Shown piece by piece: positions 11,493 through 23,099 of a DNA stretch of 64,000 nt. The notes under the pieces were generated by a model. The model had not been told where the DNA came from. It was given only the letters and a program-made list of their open reading frames with translations, and did no database searches. The stretch is from Locusta migratoria (lineage: Eukaryota > Arthropoda > Insecta > Orthoptera > Acrididae). The stretch is from NCBI GenBank assembly GCA_026315105.1, contig CM048755.1, forward strand, positions 756,915,301 through 756,979,300, read 5' to 3'. A program made the position numbers and the translations under genes. The stretch's first letter is position 1. Each line of letters starts with the position of its first letter.

Positions 11493-12460
11493 ATGACCAC
11501 CCCAAAAGCTGAGGAACTTGCATCGTTACATGAACTTTTTAAGTTTCAGTGGCTGCAGTTTTCCCAACTAATGGACATGGTGAAGCAGCTCTTGGAGGAC
11601 AGACAACGCCTGCAGCAACCCTTGCTTCAACATTCCACAAAGTCGGACGACACTGGCAGCAGAAACTGGACGGCTCCACCGTTCCGCAAGTTTGACGCTG
11701 CCACAGAAGAGTGGGTCGAGTACAAACTGCAGTTGTTCCAGCATTTTGCGGCCTATAACATTTTGGGTGATGTTCGAAAATCATATTTTTTTATTGGGTT
11801 GTCGTAATATATTGCGTATTTGCATCAAGCTCTTTCCTCATACTGAACCTGAATCAGTTCCTTTCGTTGACCTCATTGCAGCACTAGACAATTATTTTGA
11901 ATCCCAGGTGTTGGTTGCTGCCGCGCAGTACAAATTCTTTCCCACGAAACGCCAACCAACGCAGTCTTACCGACAATGGCTTATAGAATTAAGGGGCATG
12001 ACTCACGCTTGCAGATTCGAATGTACCTGCGGTCAGTCTTACACGGACGCCATGCTCGGGGACGCCATGGTTCAAAATGTCACGGATTTCAGACTCAAGG
12101 CAGAGGTTCTCAAACTGTCAGACCCCACTCTCGGGGATGTCATTCGCATAATTGATGCCCAAGAATTGTTTGATTCTGCAGAGCTGGAAATGTCACCCCT
12201 GTGGTAGCGGCCCTGGATACACGACAGTCTCAGCATAACAGGAGTGGGGGGCCCTTTAGGACTCTGCAAACCGCCTACGACGCGCCAACAGCAGCAACGT
12301 AGTGGCAGCAAACTGCAGTCTTGCCCCAAGTGCTATCTCTCACACGATAGGGACTCTTGTCAGTTTCGTCGAACTAAATGTCTCTCTTGCAATAAGGTGG
12401 GTCACATTCAGACCGTGTGCTCTAAGAAATTACGGAAACGGTCTGCAACCACAGCCAATC
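11493..12460 (+). pseudogene. gypsy-1 gag, frameshifted
   Basis: Gag of a Ty3/gypsy retrotransposon. The N-terminal part (11493-11800) reads MTTPKAEELASLHELFKF then PPFRKFDAATEEWVEYKLQL, the gag start typical of this group. A shift near 11800 moves to the frame ending at 12207, with VAAAQYKFFPTKRQPTQSYR and FECTCGQSYTDAMLGDAMV, which matches the gag at 63.6 kb and the minus-strand piece at 19.5 kb. The nucleocapsid follows in a third frame: CPKCYLSHDRDSC and then the CCHC knuckle CLSCNKVGHIQTVC (about 12322-12421). At least two frameshifts and one stop break it. The protein would package element RNA in a virus-like particle. Confidence 0.88.
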
Positions 12461-12599
12461 GCTGGTCGGAAGCAATGGATGTCAATCAATTTGACCTTGA
12501 CGATGCCACACTCCTCAACCAGTCGTTGTCGGACGAACACGAACCATTTCAGACCTGTTATAGTATTTCCATAGAGCATGCCCCATCCGCAGATGGCCT

Positions 12600-13830
12600 A
12601 AAGTATGGGAACCAAAGAAAATTTTCATCCAGCTGCGAATTTGGGGCCAAAACGTTAACTTCCAGTTACATACTGGGGCTTCCGTAACTTTAGTCAACAT
12701 ATGCACATTAGAGAAACTCGGCTTCCCGCCACTTGAGGCTTCTTCTCAGTCCCTCACCATGTACAATGGAGACTTCATCGCTGTTCTTGGCAGGTGTTCC
12801 CTTCCGGTGCAATACAGAACTACCACCAAGATGATTCTATTCACCATCCTCCAAGCTTATGAGTGCCCCAACATCTTTGGCCTCAACGCCTATGATATTT
12901 TTGGTCTTCAGATCACAGACAACGTTGCCACTATCCATTCCCACGTCTTCCACGAAAGTATCAGGAAATTATATGATAGATACCCACGGCGTTTTGAAGA
13001 CTCTTTGGGTATGGCTCAGGGCTTTTCCGCGCACATCATCTTGAAGGACAATGCGCAACCGTGATTCTTCAAGGCACGAGAGGTTCCCCATGCTATTCGA
13101 GACGAGGTTGCAGCAGAGCTGAAACGAAGAGTCGGGGATCATCACAGCCCTCTCCGCAAGCTGTTGGGCATCACTTGTCGTCGTGGTCAGAAAACCGAAC
13201 GGCCAGCTTCGACTCTGTGCAGAATTTAAGATTACAGTGAAAACACAGTCTACTGTGGATTCCTATCCTCTTCCTCAGCCTGAACAGCTCATGGATAAAT
13301 TACAAGGGAGTGTCTTTTTCTCAAAGATTGATCTTAAGGATACATATCTCCAACTTCCATTGGATGATGCAACAAAATCATTCCTCGTATTCAACACCCG
13401 CCATCTTCCAGCGATTCTTAGAGCAACTGACTGCTAAGGTCCCCTCGTGCTCCAATTATCTGGATGACATTGTAGTCTCAGGCCGCACGCCAGATGAGCA
13501 TCTTCGAAACCTGGAAAGCCTCTTCAACACCATCTCTGATGCAGGACTCAGATACAACCGGGGGAAATGGGAATTTTTCTGCAATCAGATCGAATACCTT
13601 GGTCACGTCATCGACTCAAACGGCGCCAGGCTCACCTCCATCCAGGAGCTTCCTTCTCCCAAGAATGTCACTGAGCCCCAAGCATTCCTTGGAAAGATCT
13701 CCTATTATCTTCACTTTATACTAAATGCGGCTCAGATTGCGACACCGTTACATCTCCCCCATCGGAAAAATGTCCCCTTCCATTGGTCGACCCCACAGGA
13801 AACTGCCTTTCAGACTGAAGTTTATAAGAT
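12600..13830 (+). pseudogene. gypsy-1 pol: protease and reverse transcriptase, truncated
   Basis: The retroviral-type aspartic protease begins near 12650. The expected DTGAS active site reads HTGASVTLVN, with His (12669-12671) in place of the catalytic Asp. RT follows: VVRKPNGQLRLCAEFK, VFFSKIDLKDTYLQLPL (motif A) in one frame, then CSNYLDDIVVSGRTPDEHL (YLDD, motif C) after a shift near 13400, then IEYLGHVIDSNGA and VTEPQAFLGKISYYLHF. RNase H starts at VPFHWSTPQETAFQ and is lost after about 13825. No integrase follows here. Stops and shifts make it nonfunctional. Confidence 0.9.
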
Positions 13831-13834
13831 ATAT

Positions 13835-15600
13835 ACCCACAGGACGTACATATTTCCCCCATGTATTCCAGAAATAGTAACTTCGTCTTATCTCCAGCGT
13901 TTGCAGTATCGAACTTGCTGAATTTACTACACACATACGCACTCCATTGACTACAACTAGCGCACATTAAGTTACGAAACTATAGGAGTTTTATAAAACA
14001 CTTTGATTTTATATATCTTATAAACTGCAGCTAATCGATGTTTTTTAATGGAGGCGCTCCCATCTATACTACAGCAGCAGCTTCGTGTAGATGGCTTCTA
14101 TCTCCTGGATTTTTGGACAACACTTTAACCGAGTGACGTTCGTATCCGAGCATGACTTTCGGATGGAAGGAGCAATATCAAAGTGGTGCGGGCGAGGAAA
14201 CGACTGCTTAACGTGGTTGGCGTCGAATTGTAGAACCAAAATAAATTAGTCGGAAAATCACGAGCCCTGATGTAAGCAAATGATATCGATTTTATAAAGA
14301 GTCCAGGCAGTTGATTGTTAGGACTTTTATTTTTTCGCTGGGTCGAGAAGATGGTATTACCAGGATGGAGGATTGTGCAAGAAGATTGTTTAAGTGTTCT
14401 AAACAAAGTGCGCCGTTGTACTATGCAAACGCTTTTAGATTTCATTTCTTGGGTATTAAGAGTACCCGAAAATTGACCACTCTCTCGGACATTATGTTTT
14501 TTTTAGTTTCAACTGTAAATTACTTGTAGAGTCGAGCATGGAGCTATATTTTTTTTAGCATTCCAGGACTTTATTATCCACATACGTAGATATCGTCTAC
14601 GTTATTCCACAAGTCCTAAGAAGAAGAAGGGTAAACGAAAACTGGGTTATATGGCGAAGACACATGCTTTTAAAAGGAGGCTATGTGCAAGCCCGATTTA
14701 AACAGATAGTGTGGGGAAAAATATTTGCTTTTACAGTAAACAAGCGGGGGGATTGGTCTCGCATCGTTGTATTGACCGAAATTAGCGGCACACACGACAA
14801 ACGTGTTTGTACTGTGTGTGACTCCCATGCATTCCTTAGAGAGCAGGTTATGATCGATGTCTGCGGGAGTTGGTTGCGATATAAGTGTTTGCGAACATTA
14901 CGTTGCATGTACTCAGGGCTGTAATAAAAAAAAATGTAAACACTCCATGTCCAATATAGAATCATGTATTGCAGTGTGTAGGTTAGCGTCTTCGTTTGCG
15001 GTAGACATCTACTTGTAATTAAAATAATAAATCTTAGTTCGGAGTAGGAATTTTGTGGGTAAAGGGCGGGTCGAGCTGGAAATCTGTGTTGCATTGGGCA
15101 GGTAACTTCGGTTCTGTGAATGCTGTATTGGCGAATAAGTGTGTTTTTAGGCCAATACTTTCGAAAAGTTTTAGTGTAGACGGTCGGAAATCGGTAAAGT
15201 ATTTCACGTATTTTTCTTTTATTTCGACTCTCCGTTGCACAATAGGGTTTAAATGTCATCTGGGGCGCTGGAATATCGGTGTCAGATAAATGTAGTTTGC
15301 ATCGTAACAGGACATAGAGATTTCTTAGATGGGATGTGTACTGCTGTAGCAAGGAAATAAGAGGTAAAATTAAAGTACCCGAAGTCTCGGAAGCCGCATC
15401 TATACCTCGATCTAAGAAGGAAACGTAACAGGGCAAGATCGCTAGAGTGTTAAATTTCGGAACTTACGGCATGGCTCAGCTCCATTAAATAAATGCAATG
15501 CGAGCTATCCTTGTCAGAGTGGTGCGTCTGCGTAGAAGGTTTTGATCATTTGGAGATGTAACTTAGGTGTTTTTGTTTAAACACTTAGCATATATTTCTT
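13835..15600. other. unassigned DNA; contains a 251-codon minus-strand open frame of unknown meaning
   Basis: No repeat family recognised. On the minus strand 14681-15436 is open for 251 codons (starting MPCYVSFLDRG), long for chance in this base composition. The predicted protein shows no domain, signal peptide, zinc finger or catalytic motif I know. It is rich in Tyr, Leu, Ser and Thr, as translated noncoding DNA often is. I do not call it a gene. Confidence 0.3.
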
Positions 15601-15639
15601 TTATGTAGCCTGCCGAGAGAGCGCTCTGCGTTCTGGACG

Positions 15640-16560
15640 ATTGTTAACGGTGCTTGCAGATGTATGTTTTTGAGACGTTGTGTTAGATGTCATTGCCGAT
15701 TTTCGTTATTTGGGATTTTTTGTATAAACAATATGTCGTCTTCTGCTGCTGCTGTTGTTGTTGCTGTTTCATCGAAAGAGTGGTTGGCATACAAGTTACA
15801 TTCCGTTCGACGGCTGTTGCTTGCATCGTCTAAACGAAGAGATACATTTATAGACCTAAGGTTGTGGTCGAGTTCCGAAAGGGACCATTTCTTTTCTTTT
15901 GGTTAGTTGGCTCTGGTTAGAATTGTTTTTGTATATCGAAAGAGTATATGTTAAGATGGATACGTAAGTTTGTGGCGTTCATTATCTAACCTGCGCTATT
16001 ATTATTAAACACGCCTGTCGGCTGTTGTATTTGTAGGCTAAGCGAAGAGCATGGAGAGAGATGGGAGTGTTTACGCACCGATAAATTCTTACTAGTAAAT
16101 TTTGAATACGAGTTTAACGATGCTTGCAGATGTATATTTAGAGACGTTGTGCAAGATTTCATTGCCGATTTTCGTTATTTGGAATTTTTGTATAAACAAT
16201 ACATCGTCTTCTGCTGCTGCTGTTGTTGCTGTTTTATCGAAAGAGTGGTTGGCATACAAGTTACATTCCGTTCGATGGCTGTTGCTTGCATCATCTAAAC
16301 GGATAGATACATTTATAGGTCTAAGGTTGCGGTCGAATTGCGAAACGGACCATTTCTTTTCTTTTCGTTAGAATTGTTTTTGTATATCGAAAGAGTATAT
16401 GTTAAGATGGATACGTAAGTTTGTGGCGTTCGTTACCGTAACCTGCGCTATTATTATTAATAAACACGTCTGTCGGCTGTAGTCTATGCGAAGAGCATGG
16501 AGAGAGATGGGAGTGGAAATTCTTACTTGCAAATTTTGCATACGAGTTTTAATATTTTAC
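15640..16560. repeat. tandem duplication, ~470-bp unit, two copies
   Basis: TGCTTGCAGATGTAT occurs at 15651 and 16121, and the following about 430 bp can be aligned throughout. Both copies keep a small open frame (15664-15906 and 16102-16371) with SSSAAAVV..V..KEWLAYKLHSVR; the GTT/GCT run differs by a multiple of three. The copies differ by many amino-acid-changing substitutions and by indels (for example an extra TTGGCTCTGG in copy 1 near 15907), which argues against a conserved protein. Confidence 0.85.
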
Positions 16561-16777
16561 TACTACATGCTGTAGTATACGAGACCAACTAAGCATTTCT
16601 GTTCTAAATTTTTTTTAGCATTACACCGAAATACATACGACGAACACTATGGTAGCTTTATTTTTTTTCTTAGAATAATAATAATAAACGGCGGAAATTG
16701 GCGGCATCCTTTGATCTGAGGTCTGGCAATTGGCCGAGGGAGGAGGGGTCAATGACCCTATCGTCGACGGGCGATTC

Positions 16778-18040
16778 TCACTGTGCTAGAATGCCCACTG
16801 CTATACTACTTGTATCCTCTTTTTCTAAAAGTCTGATTGCTTTACAAAAAACAATCAAAGTTGCTTTTAAAAAATACAGAAAGCACTCTGGTAGTGTTAG
16901 CGAATACTCGTTTATTTCGTCTTGTTGTGAACTAATAAACTTCCAAATTAGGGGATGTGTTTTTTCCTCAGCCCGTGCTACATAATACATTTTTAAAACT
17001 CGCCATATCTTAACAAGACGGTCCACAGCTGACTCCAAAGACAACCATCGCACTACAGTGTGTCGCAGTATTTCGCTGTAATCATGCTGAGAAAACTCGC
17101 AAAATGTTTTTAATTCCTCCGAACTTTTTGATGATGAAGAAAAGTCTGAATATATTTTAAGAACTGGAGTTTTTACATCATATTTTAGAAGCTTGAATCC
17201 AAACTTAGCACAGTTATGTAAAATATGACAACAGCAATTGGCTTTGATTAAGTTTTCATTTTCTTCTTTCAATATAGTGAAGACAGAATTGTTTCCCGAA
17301 ATTAACTGATACATTGTCAGCTGAATACGAAACTACATTATTTAATGTCAAACCATGTTCCAATAAAATGGATTTTACTTTGTTTGAGATGGCTTCTGCA
17401 GATTCGTTAACATCTTCATAGAAATCAAGAACTTCATTACATTTTCCCTTATCTTTGGAGAAGTATGTTACAACTATCGGATAATGTTTTTATTGCCCTT
17501 GTTTGAAGCGTCTGAACATAATGAAAACGGAACATTTTGCTGTAATTCGCTTAGTAGCTTCTCTTTAGCATAAGGCAGCAGCACATTTTTTACTAATGCC
17601 TCACTTTTTGTTCGGCCGCATCTTACTTTCGTTGCCACTGAGGAATCTCTAAAAACATAAGGATATAGCTTATTACCACAATGTTGAGAATTGTAAGAAT
17701 GGTGGTGTTTCACACCATGGTAAGTCAAAGTTAATTTCGTTGCAGTGACTTTGTCGTCTTCTGCAGAAAATTGTTTCGGCAAGAATTTAAGAAGCGACTG
17801 ATTCTTCTTTTGTGTGGTAATATTTGCTTTGTGTCTTTCTGATTGTGAATGTTTATTCACAGCTTTCACTCCGTCCTACTTAACAGTAAATGAGATATTG
17901 CATATTCCGCACTTACACATACACTCATCAGTACCGACTTTTTGTAGCCACTCTTGATAATTTTCTTCCTGCAACCATTCTTCACGAAACGAACTTAGAT
18001 ATCGTCTCTGTAAGCTTGTTTGTTCAAACACGATCCGAGT
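16778..18040 (-). pseudogene. hAT-like transposase pseudogene
   Basis: A decayed hAT-superfamily transposase. The N-terminal end (about 18033-17870) reads FREEWLQEENYQEWLQKVG then CKCGICNISF and HSQSERH, a CCHH finger of the BED/TTF kind, interrupted by a stop at 17879. The middle (17869-17474) contains SLLKFLPKQFSAEDDKVTAT and VPFSLCSDASNKGNKN, where the first catalytic Asp of the RNase H fold is expected. The C-terminal half (17314-16778) contains ANCCCHILHNCAKFG and ILRHTVVRWLSLESAVDRL, a motif shared by many hAT proteins. The C-terminal dimerisation block is missing; a similar one lies on the plus strand at 42.1-42.45 kb. No TIR or 8-bp duplication was identified. Confidence 0.75.
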
Positions 18041-18127
18041 ATTCCGTAGTTTAAGTTACGTTACATTCGATGTAGATCGACGCTACATGAGCATAGTACT
18101 TAAAAAGCGTCATAAAAAAAAGTTAAG

Positions 18128-18930
18128 ATGAAGCTTACATACAAGCACGGAGATGAGAGTTATGGGCCCGTAGACCCAGAGAATTCATTCCAAACCCGGG
18201 CACTCTGGGCGGCGCCCGGAGATCTGCCAACCCTATCCAGGCCACCGACAAAGTGTACTTCCGGGTATTTAACAGATGTCATTTGTGGGAACCGGGTATT
18301 GCTGTCAAACCTTTGGGCAGGTCAACCTATTTCATTCGGGACAGTCCAGGGCGCACTCGCCACAGACACCAGAATCAGTCGCACTCCCGCACAATCCCAG
18401 ATCCTGCCACAGACCTTTCTGTTCCAGGCCTAGTTCCAGTTGACTATTCCGCACTCGGGAACCCCCTCCAGAGGGTTTCCTCCCAGTCACCAGGCACCTC
18501 GGGCGGCCCCCCGCCGGGTCGCTGTCACAGCCGACACCATCGGTGCCTCTGCTGTGTCATCCCACCCGACCACGGCTCCAGTCGTCGCCACCGTGTGAGC
18601 TGCAACCTCGGTCGTCCTTCTCTGGGACGTAACCTCCCTCACCTTAGCCGACTCAGCAAACAGCTCAAGTGCAGCTGCAGTTCTCCTTCTCTTCAGCTCC
18701 CGTGCCGCCTACGGACCTCGGCCCCCCACCATATCCCGGGGATCATGCCCCTTCGTTGGGCAGGATGCACTTCCTGCCTCCAGCGATTCTTCTCGTTTCA
18801 GTGGGGGCATCCACGCCTCGGAGCTAGATGCAGCACAACCGTGCACAGACCCAGCTTCTGGTCAGGCTGCATCGTCCTTCGCCCAGCCTAGACATCCCCG
18901 TCGCCGCCATGCCCCGGCGCAGTACACCAC
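18128..18930 (+). pseudogene. gypsy-2 pol C-terminus (integrase tail)
   Basis: The frame around 18250-18400 reads DKVYFRVFNRCHLWEPGIAV and then GRSTYFIRDSPGRTRHRHQN. This fits the small C-terminal domain of gypsy integrase: a V.YFR...W.PG.VV core followed by the R.HQNQLR motif. The remainder is Pro/Ser/Arg-rich pol tail. It is read in at least two frames and has no upstream catalytic core, so it is a 5'-truncated remnant. The 3' LTR begins about 40 bp downstream. Whether it belonged to the same copy as gypsy-1 cannot be shown; LTR-edge sequences do not clearly match. Confidence 0.7.
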
Positions 18931-18950
18931 CACAGTGTGGCATTTTTTTT

Positions 18951-19362
18951 TTTGGGTGGGGGGAAGAGTGTGATATCGTCAATGCCCGCACTGTAGCGCC
19001 TCCCGCAGGTCTCCTGCAGAGGGCGCTGGCACATGCGCGGCCCCATACAGCCAGACAGCGCTGGCACATAGAGTGCTTCTGCGACTCCACGGCAACCACG
19101 GCCGGCGTCGCCTCGCAAAGTCTCTCTCCGCTGAGGTCGCACCGATCGCAAGATGAGATGCCACAGCTGATTCGATTATGGCAGGCGTATTCCTATTGCC
19201 ACCTGGCTTTTATAACCCTACGCTCGACCGCATCCGGCAGTCTCGTGCTGATCGTCGCCTTCCATGCTATCAGGACGCCACTCTACGCTTCGACTGACTC
19301 GATTAGGACCTTATTATAGACTTCACTCTGCTGCCTGCCACCGACAAACCTTTTGTGTAACA
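18951..19362 (+). mobile_element. gypsy-2 polypurine tract and 3' LTR
   Basis: GGGTGGGGGGAAGAG (18954-18968) is a polypurine tract directly before TGTGATATCG, taken as the LTR start at 18969. The LTR runs about 394 bp to GTGTAACA (about 19362) or, less likely, to ACTACA at 19377. A TATA-like CTTTTATAACC lies at about 19207. No partner LTR or target duplication was found in the window. Confidence 0.65.
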
Positions 19363-19439
19363 GATTGTGTTACTACACTTCTTGGAAATAAATTGTGTTT
19401 TGGTTAAGCCCACGTCTCATGTTAATTGTTGTATGCCAC

Positions 19440-19662
19440 ATTGGATACAACAGTTACACTACACAGTGCAATTGAATCTAAGTTTTCCGCTGCCTCAGCA
19501 CCTGAATTGTGCTGCTCCAAAATCTGCTCTATTTGATGGAAAGACGGATCTAACATTTTTAGAATCTGCTCCCCAAGGCGGACATCAGTTACATTATAGA
19601 CAATACCATCCCGTAACATCACTTCTGAATACAAAGCTCCACATGAACATTTAAATTTACAC
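19440..19662 (-). pseudogene. gypsy gag fragment
   Basis: The minus strand reads CSCGALYSEVMLRDGIVYNV then VRLGEQILKMLDPSFHQIEQ. This is the same gag segment as CSCGLSYSDVMLRDAI in the 63.6-kb element and CTCGQSYTDAMLGDAM in gypsy-1. Only about 70 codons remain, with no flanking gag or zinc knuckle. It lies head-to-tail opposite to the gypsy-2 LTR, so it is a separate, inverted remnant. Confidence 0.75.
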
Positions 19663-19664
19663 TT

Positions 19665-22085
19665 TCTAGTAAGATCTTAAAGATCTGTTATCCATTACCT
19701 GTACGTTGAAACACATCCACATAACGTGTTCAATTTAATTGACTCCCCATGAACAAATGTTGATGAGCTTCAGACTTTTTTTTGAGTGTAGCAAGACACT
19801 CCACTCGCAATATGCGAGATACCAGGCATTATATATTGATTTAGTTTTATCTGTATGTAAAATTCTGTCTATGTTGTACATGAGGCCCCAAATATGTATT
19901 AGTGTGTATTGGCCCTGGCTTCCACTGAATGAATGAAACTTTGTATGTAAGAAATTTTAGGAAGTGCTAGGCACGCGTCATCTGTTTTGTGTCGTAGTTC
20001 TTTCAAACGCTGGGTGTTGAATGTCTCCGGGCGAGAAAGTAGGTTTGCCAACTGCTGAGCAGAACCCAGTCTTATCAAAGATTCCTAATGCAGCTTGCTC
20101 TTAACCTCCTTGGCTGGGGGTTGGTCAGGTTACCTGCCTGACGAACGGTGACGCTCTCTGGGCTCCCCCCCCCCCACTACCCCTACTAGTAATGGCTAGG
20201 CAGTGGTCAAGAGAGCTATTCATTCGATTCTTGGTAGGGTAAGTACCTCTGGGTTTGGTTCTGCTGTGGCGTCGTGGCTAGACTTAGTTCAGGCTCCATA
20301 GTCATACTTATGCCTTTTTGTGAGTTTAATTCCAGGAGTAGCAGCTACACTATGTGTAGTAGTGAGATTTTGCTTAATTTCCTACAGGATTGCTAATTTT
20401 ATGTCGATTTTTGCTGGAATCTGATTCCGATGCTCTGATGGTGTTTCTTTAGCATAGTTCTTGTACTTTATAACTTTTAAATCATTTCTTCGCCTGTTTA
20501 AATATGTTCAGTGTCTTTCGTGTTCTTATCATAGTTGAAATGTAATATTTTCGGGGATTCGCAGTGCCTATACTGTTTGTACTTTGTCGACAGAACACTT
20601 GGACGATATCAGACTAAGCCTTCAGCTTTTCCATCATTCAGTGCACATGAGTGGTTGATAATTGCATAGCTAATTTGCTAAGGTGTTTCCTAGTGAGTGT
20701 AGCGTGATAATTTTCCCCGAAAATTGTCCATTCGAACTTGTAATCTGTGTACTTGTCGGCCCATGTGTGCGCCGAATAGCGTGTTCCCTGTCTTGGTTAC
20801 TACCATTAAATAGATCTTTTTCCTCTGTGTAGAAAGAACCGTTGCACGACGTCTATCGTGTTTTTAATTTTAATGAAATATAATTATTTCACTTCTTTGA
20901 ATTTTTGTAACCGAACTCTGTATTGTGCTGTAGCAATCTGTAACCTTGCTTATCCAATAGATATCATTCCTCTGACCAGAAAGAATGGTTACACGATATA
21001 TTTCGCGATCTTATTCTCTTCGAAATCGATTTTGTTAACTTTTTGCATATTTTGTGTTCTGACTTAGTACAGTGCTGTATTGATCTAACAACTTTAATCT
21101 TCTGTAGTTATCTTCTCCCTGTGCTAAACGAGCGCCAGAGCGACCGCTTTTAGATATTTTTTAATGAAGAAGTTCTAGAGAAACTAACTTCCGTCTGTAC
21201 ACCACACTTTGTGGTCTTAAACCAAGTGCGTGCGTTTCTGATAGTTGATCATGAGCCTAAGTCACTGGCTTGACACGTTATGGAAGCGAAGTACCATTTC
21301 ATTGTGCGCGAGTGAACCTTCGATCTGCATTCTCCGCATTGCTTGGCTGTCGTTTTGGTGTATTGGTGTCGGGTGCTTGGTAAGTACCTGCATAGCTTGG
21401 CGTGTGAATCTGTGTGTGAATGTGCTGCAATTCCTCCGTTTCCCCCTATGAAACGTGATCGTGATAAACCTGTACTCAACTTTGCAGGTGGGCAATTTTA
21501 GGGCCATGTAATTGTGGATATTTTGAATATTTTGTAAGGTGTGTTTTTTATTGTAATTAAAAAAAATGGTCTTCCCCTTGTTGTTCTTGTTTTGAACAAT
21601 ACATTAATTTGTTAAACTAGAATCTTTTTGTGCTAATTTAAATTCTCCCCTCATCATTTATTTTGGATTAATGTGGGGTAATTTGTTCATGTATCTTGTG
21701 TCTATATTTGCGTTTCCGTTGCCAACATTTATTTTTGATTTAGATCCATGACTGCGGATCATTATTTAATTGTGTGCAGTTTCCTCTAAAGATTGCAGTA
21801 AAGGTAGAACTGTTTGCTTAACTTATAGAATCAGAGTTTTGCTTAAGGGAACTGTATACTTCCGCCGCTGTGTGAATATCGCCGTAATTAGATTTTTGTG
21901 AGTCTAAATTCACACTTCACAAACACGGCTAGTTAACAGTCAAAAAACAGCGGGCGAATTTCAACATTTGCTTTAGACCTTTCTTACACCGAAAAAACTT
22001 ATACCTAGCGGCCACCACATTGATTTTCTGTTCATAATATGACGTGAGGGCTCCTATCACTGAATCATAAAAAAATCAGAAGACT
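19665..22085. other. unassigned DNA, no gene recognised
   Basis: T-rich DNA with only short open frames (up to about 80 codons). A C-tract lies at about 20166-20175. No repeat ends, tRNA-like heads or transposase motifs were seen. Confidence 0.45.
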
Positions 22086-22444
22086 CCACGGTGGGAATTC
22101 TTTTTGACAAGACGGAACGCTGGGGTCCTACACATAACAGGAAAAGTGGAGTTTGACAGTACCTTGTATCTTGTGAACTGTGGAGTAGGATTCAAACTGT
22201 TGCAACCATTCATTCCATTCCTCATGTGCTTCGTCATACTGCCAGAATGGTGGATGACTGTAGGTGGTGGCTGCTGCAGCGGTACGTGCGTATTTTGTTG
22301 CACAGGTGCGGCCAGAAGTTGTTGTACGGTTGACAGGATTTGTTGACTCTATAACTGAAACATCTGCATTAGCTGCTGTGCATCGAGCGCAGGAAGCTGT
22401 GGCGCAGTGACAGTGGCAGTGGGATTGTTAGTGGGGCTTGACAT
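22086..22444 (-). pseudogene. gypsy-3 gag N-terminus
   Basis: The minus-strand ATG at 22444 opens MSSPTNNPTATVTAPQLPAL, then DAQQLMQMFQ, a stop, SQQILSTVQQLLAAP and a Gln/Pro-rich linker. A different frame then gives FWQYDEAHEEWNEWLQQFES. The last piece parallels YNEREEEWSNYFAQFQELVA in the 63.4-kb gag. It is the N-terminal third of a Ty3/gypsy gag with a stop and at least one frameshift, truncated at about 22.09 kb. It lies 200 bp downstream (on the minus strand) of its primer site and LTR. Confidence 0.8.
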
Positions 22445-22641
22445 TGTGAAAAAACAACAAGAACAAACAAGGCAAAAATATAGAGAAATTGACTCATCTC
22501 CCTGTAATAGAAAAGTTAACAAAAGATTATATGCTGCAGCCCTGGAATAGAATTGAAAAGCAAATTAATGGTGCAACGAATGAACAATTTCTGCTGAAAT
22601 TTAACAACGTGTCGCAATGTGGGTCATTGTTTAATAGTTTA

Positions 22642-22655
22642 ACACCTCGTCGCCA
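22642..22655 (-). other. gypsy-3 primer-binding site
   Basis: On the minus strand this reads TGGCGACGAGGTGT, starting two bases after the LTR ends in ..CAACA. It is the same TGGCGAC class as the other gypsy copies, consistent with tRNA-Arg priming. Confidence 0.7.
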
Positions 22656-22657
22656 GT

Positions 22658-23068
22658 TGTTGAATCATCCTCGTTGTCATTTGTTGAATTCTCGTCCCTG
22701 ATCAGCCGGTCTTTCAGGAAAGGTTCGGCCCAGGATATTGGTCAGATAAAACAACTATTCAGATTAGTGACACAAGTGTCAGTGACTGAAGATTACAATA
22801 CTCAACTTCTACCTGTTCTTCTCTCTTCTCGCGTCGTTGTCTTCTGTGCGATGCTTGCTGCGCTGCTTCCAGGTTACTGGGTAGTTCGTAGCCGAGTTCA
22901 GATCGACGTCCAGATGCATGTCGACCTAGATGTAGCAGCTTGTAGAGGGCGCGCATCTCCGCTACTCCCGCGGGGCCACCGTGCGATGGGCTGTGGGACG
23001 TCATCCGCTGCCTTCTCTACGATCGTTCTCTTGCGTCTGGCGTGTGGCGCTGACTTTACGCCACAACG
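22658..23068 (-). mobile_element. gypsy-3 5' LTR
   Basis: About 410 bp on the minus strand, from ..GTTGTGGCGTAAAGTCAGCG to ..GATTCAACA. It aligns along its length with the solo LTR at 30974-31361 (shared GTAGCCGAGTT, AGCTTGTAGAGGGCG, CGCTGCCTTCTC read on the plus strand). Its own first base is mutated (C instead of T). Position relative to the primer site and gag shows that it is a 5' LTR. Confidence 0.8.
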
Positions 23069-23099
23069 AGAGGTTTGTAGAACATTGCTCAAATCAAGA

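Noticed and set aside
11100..19362. gypsy-1 and gypsy-2 as one full element interrupted by insertions
   Set aside because: The gypsy-2 LTR does not clearly match the sequence before the gypsy-1 primer site, and no joining evidence was found across 13.8-18.1 kb.
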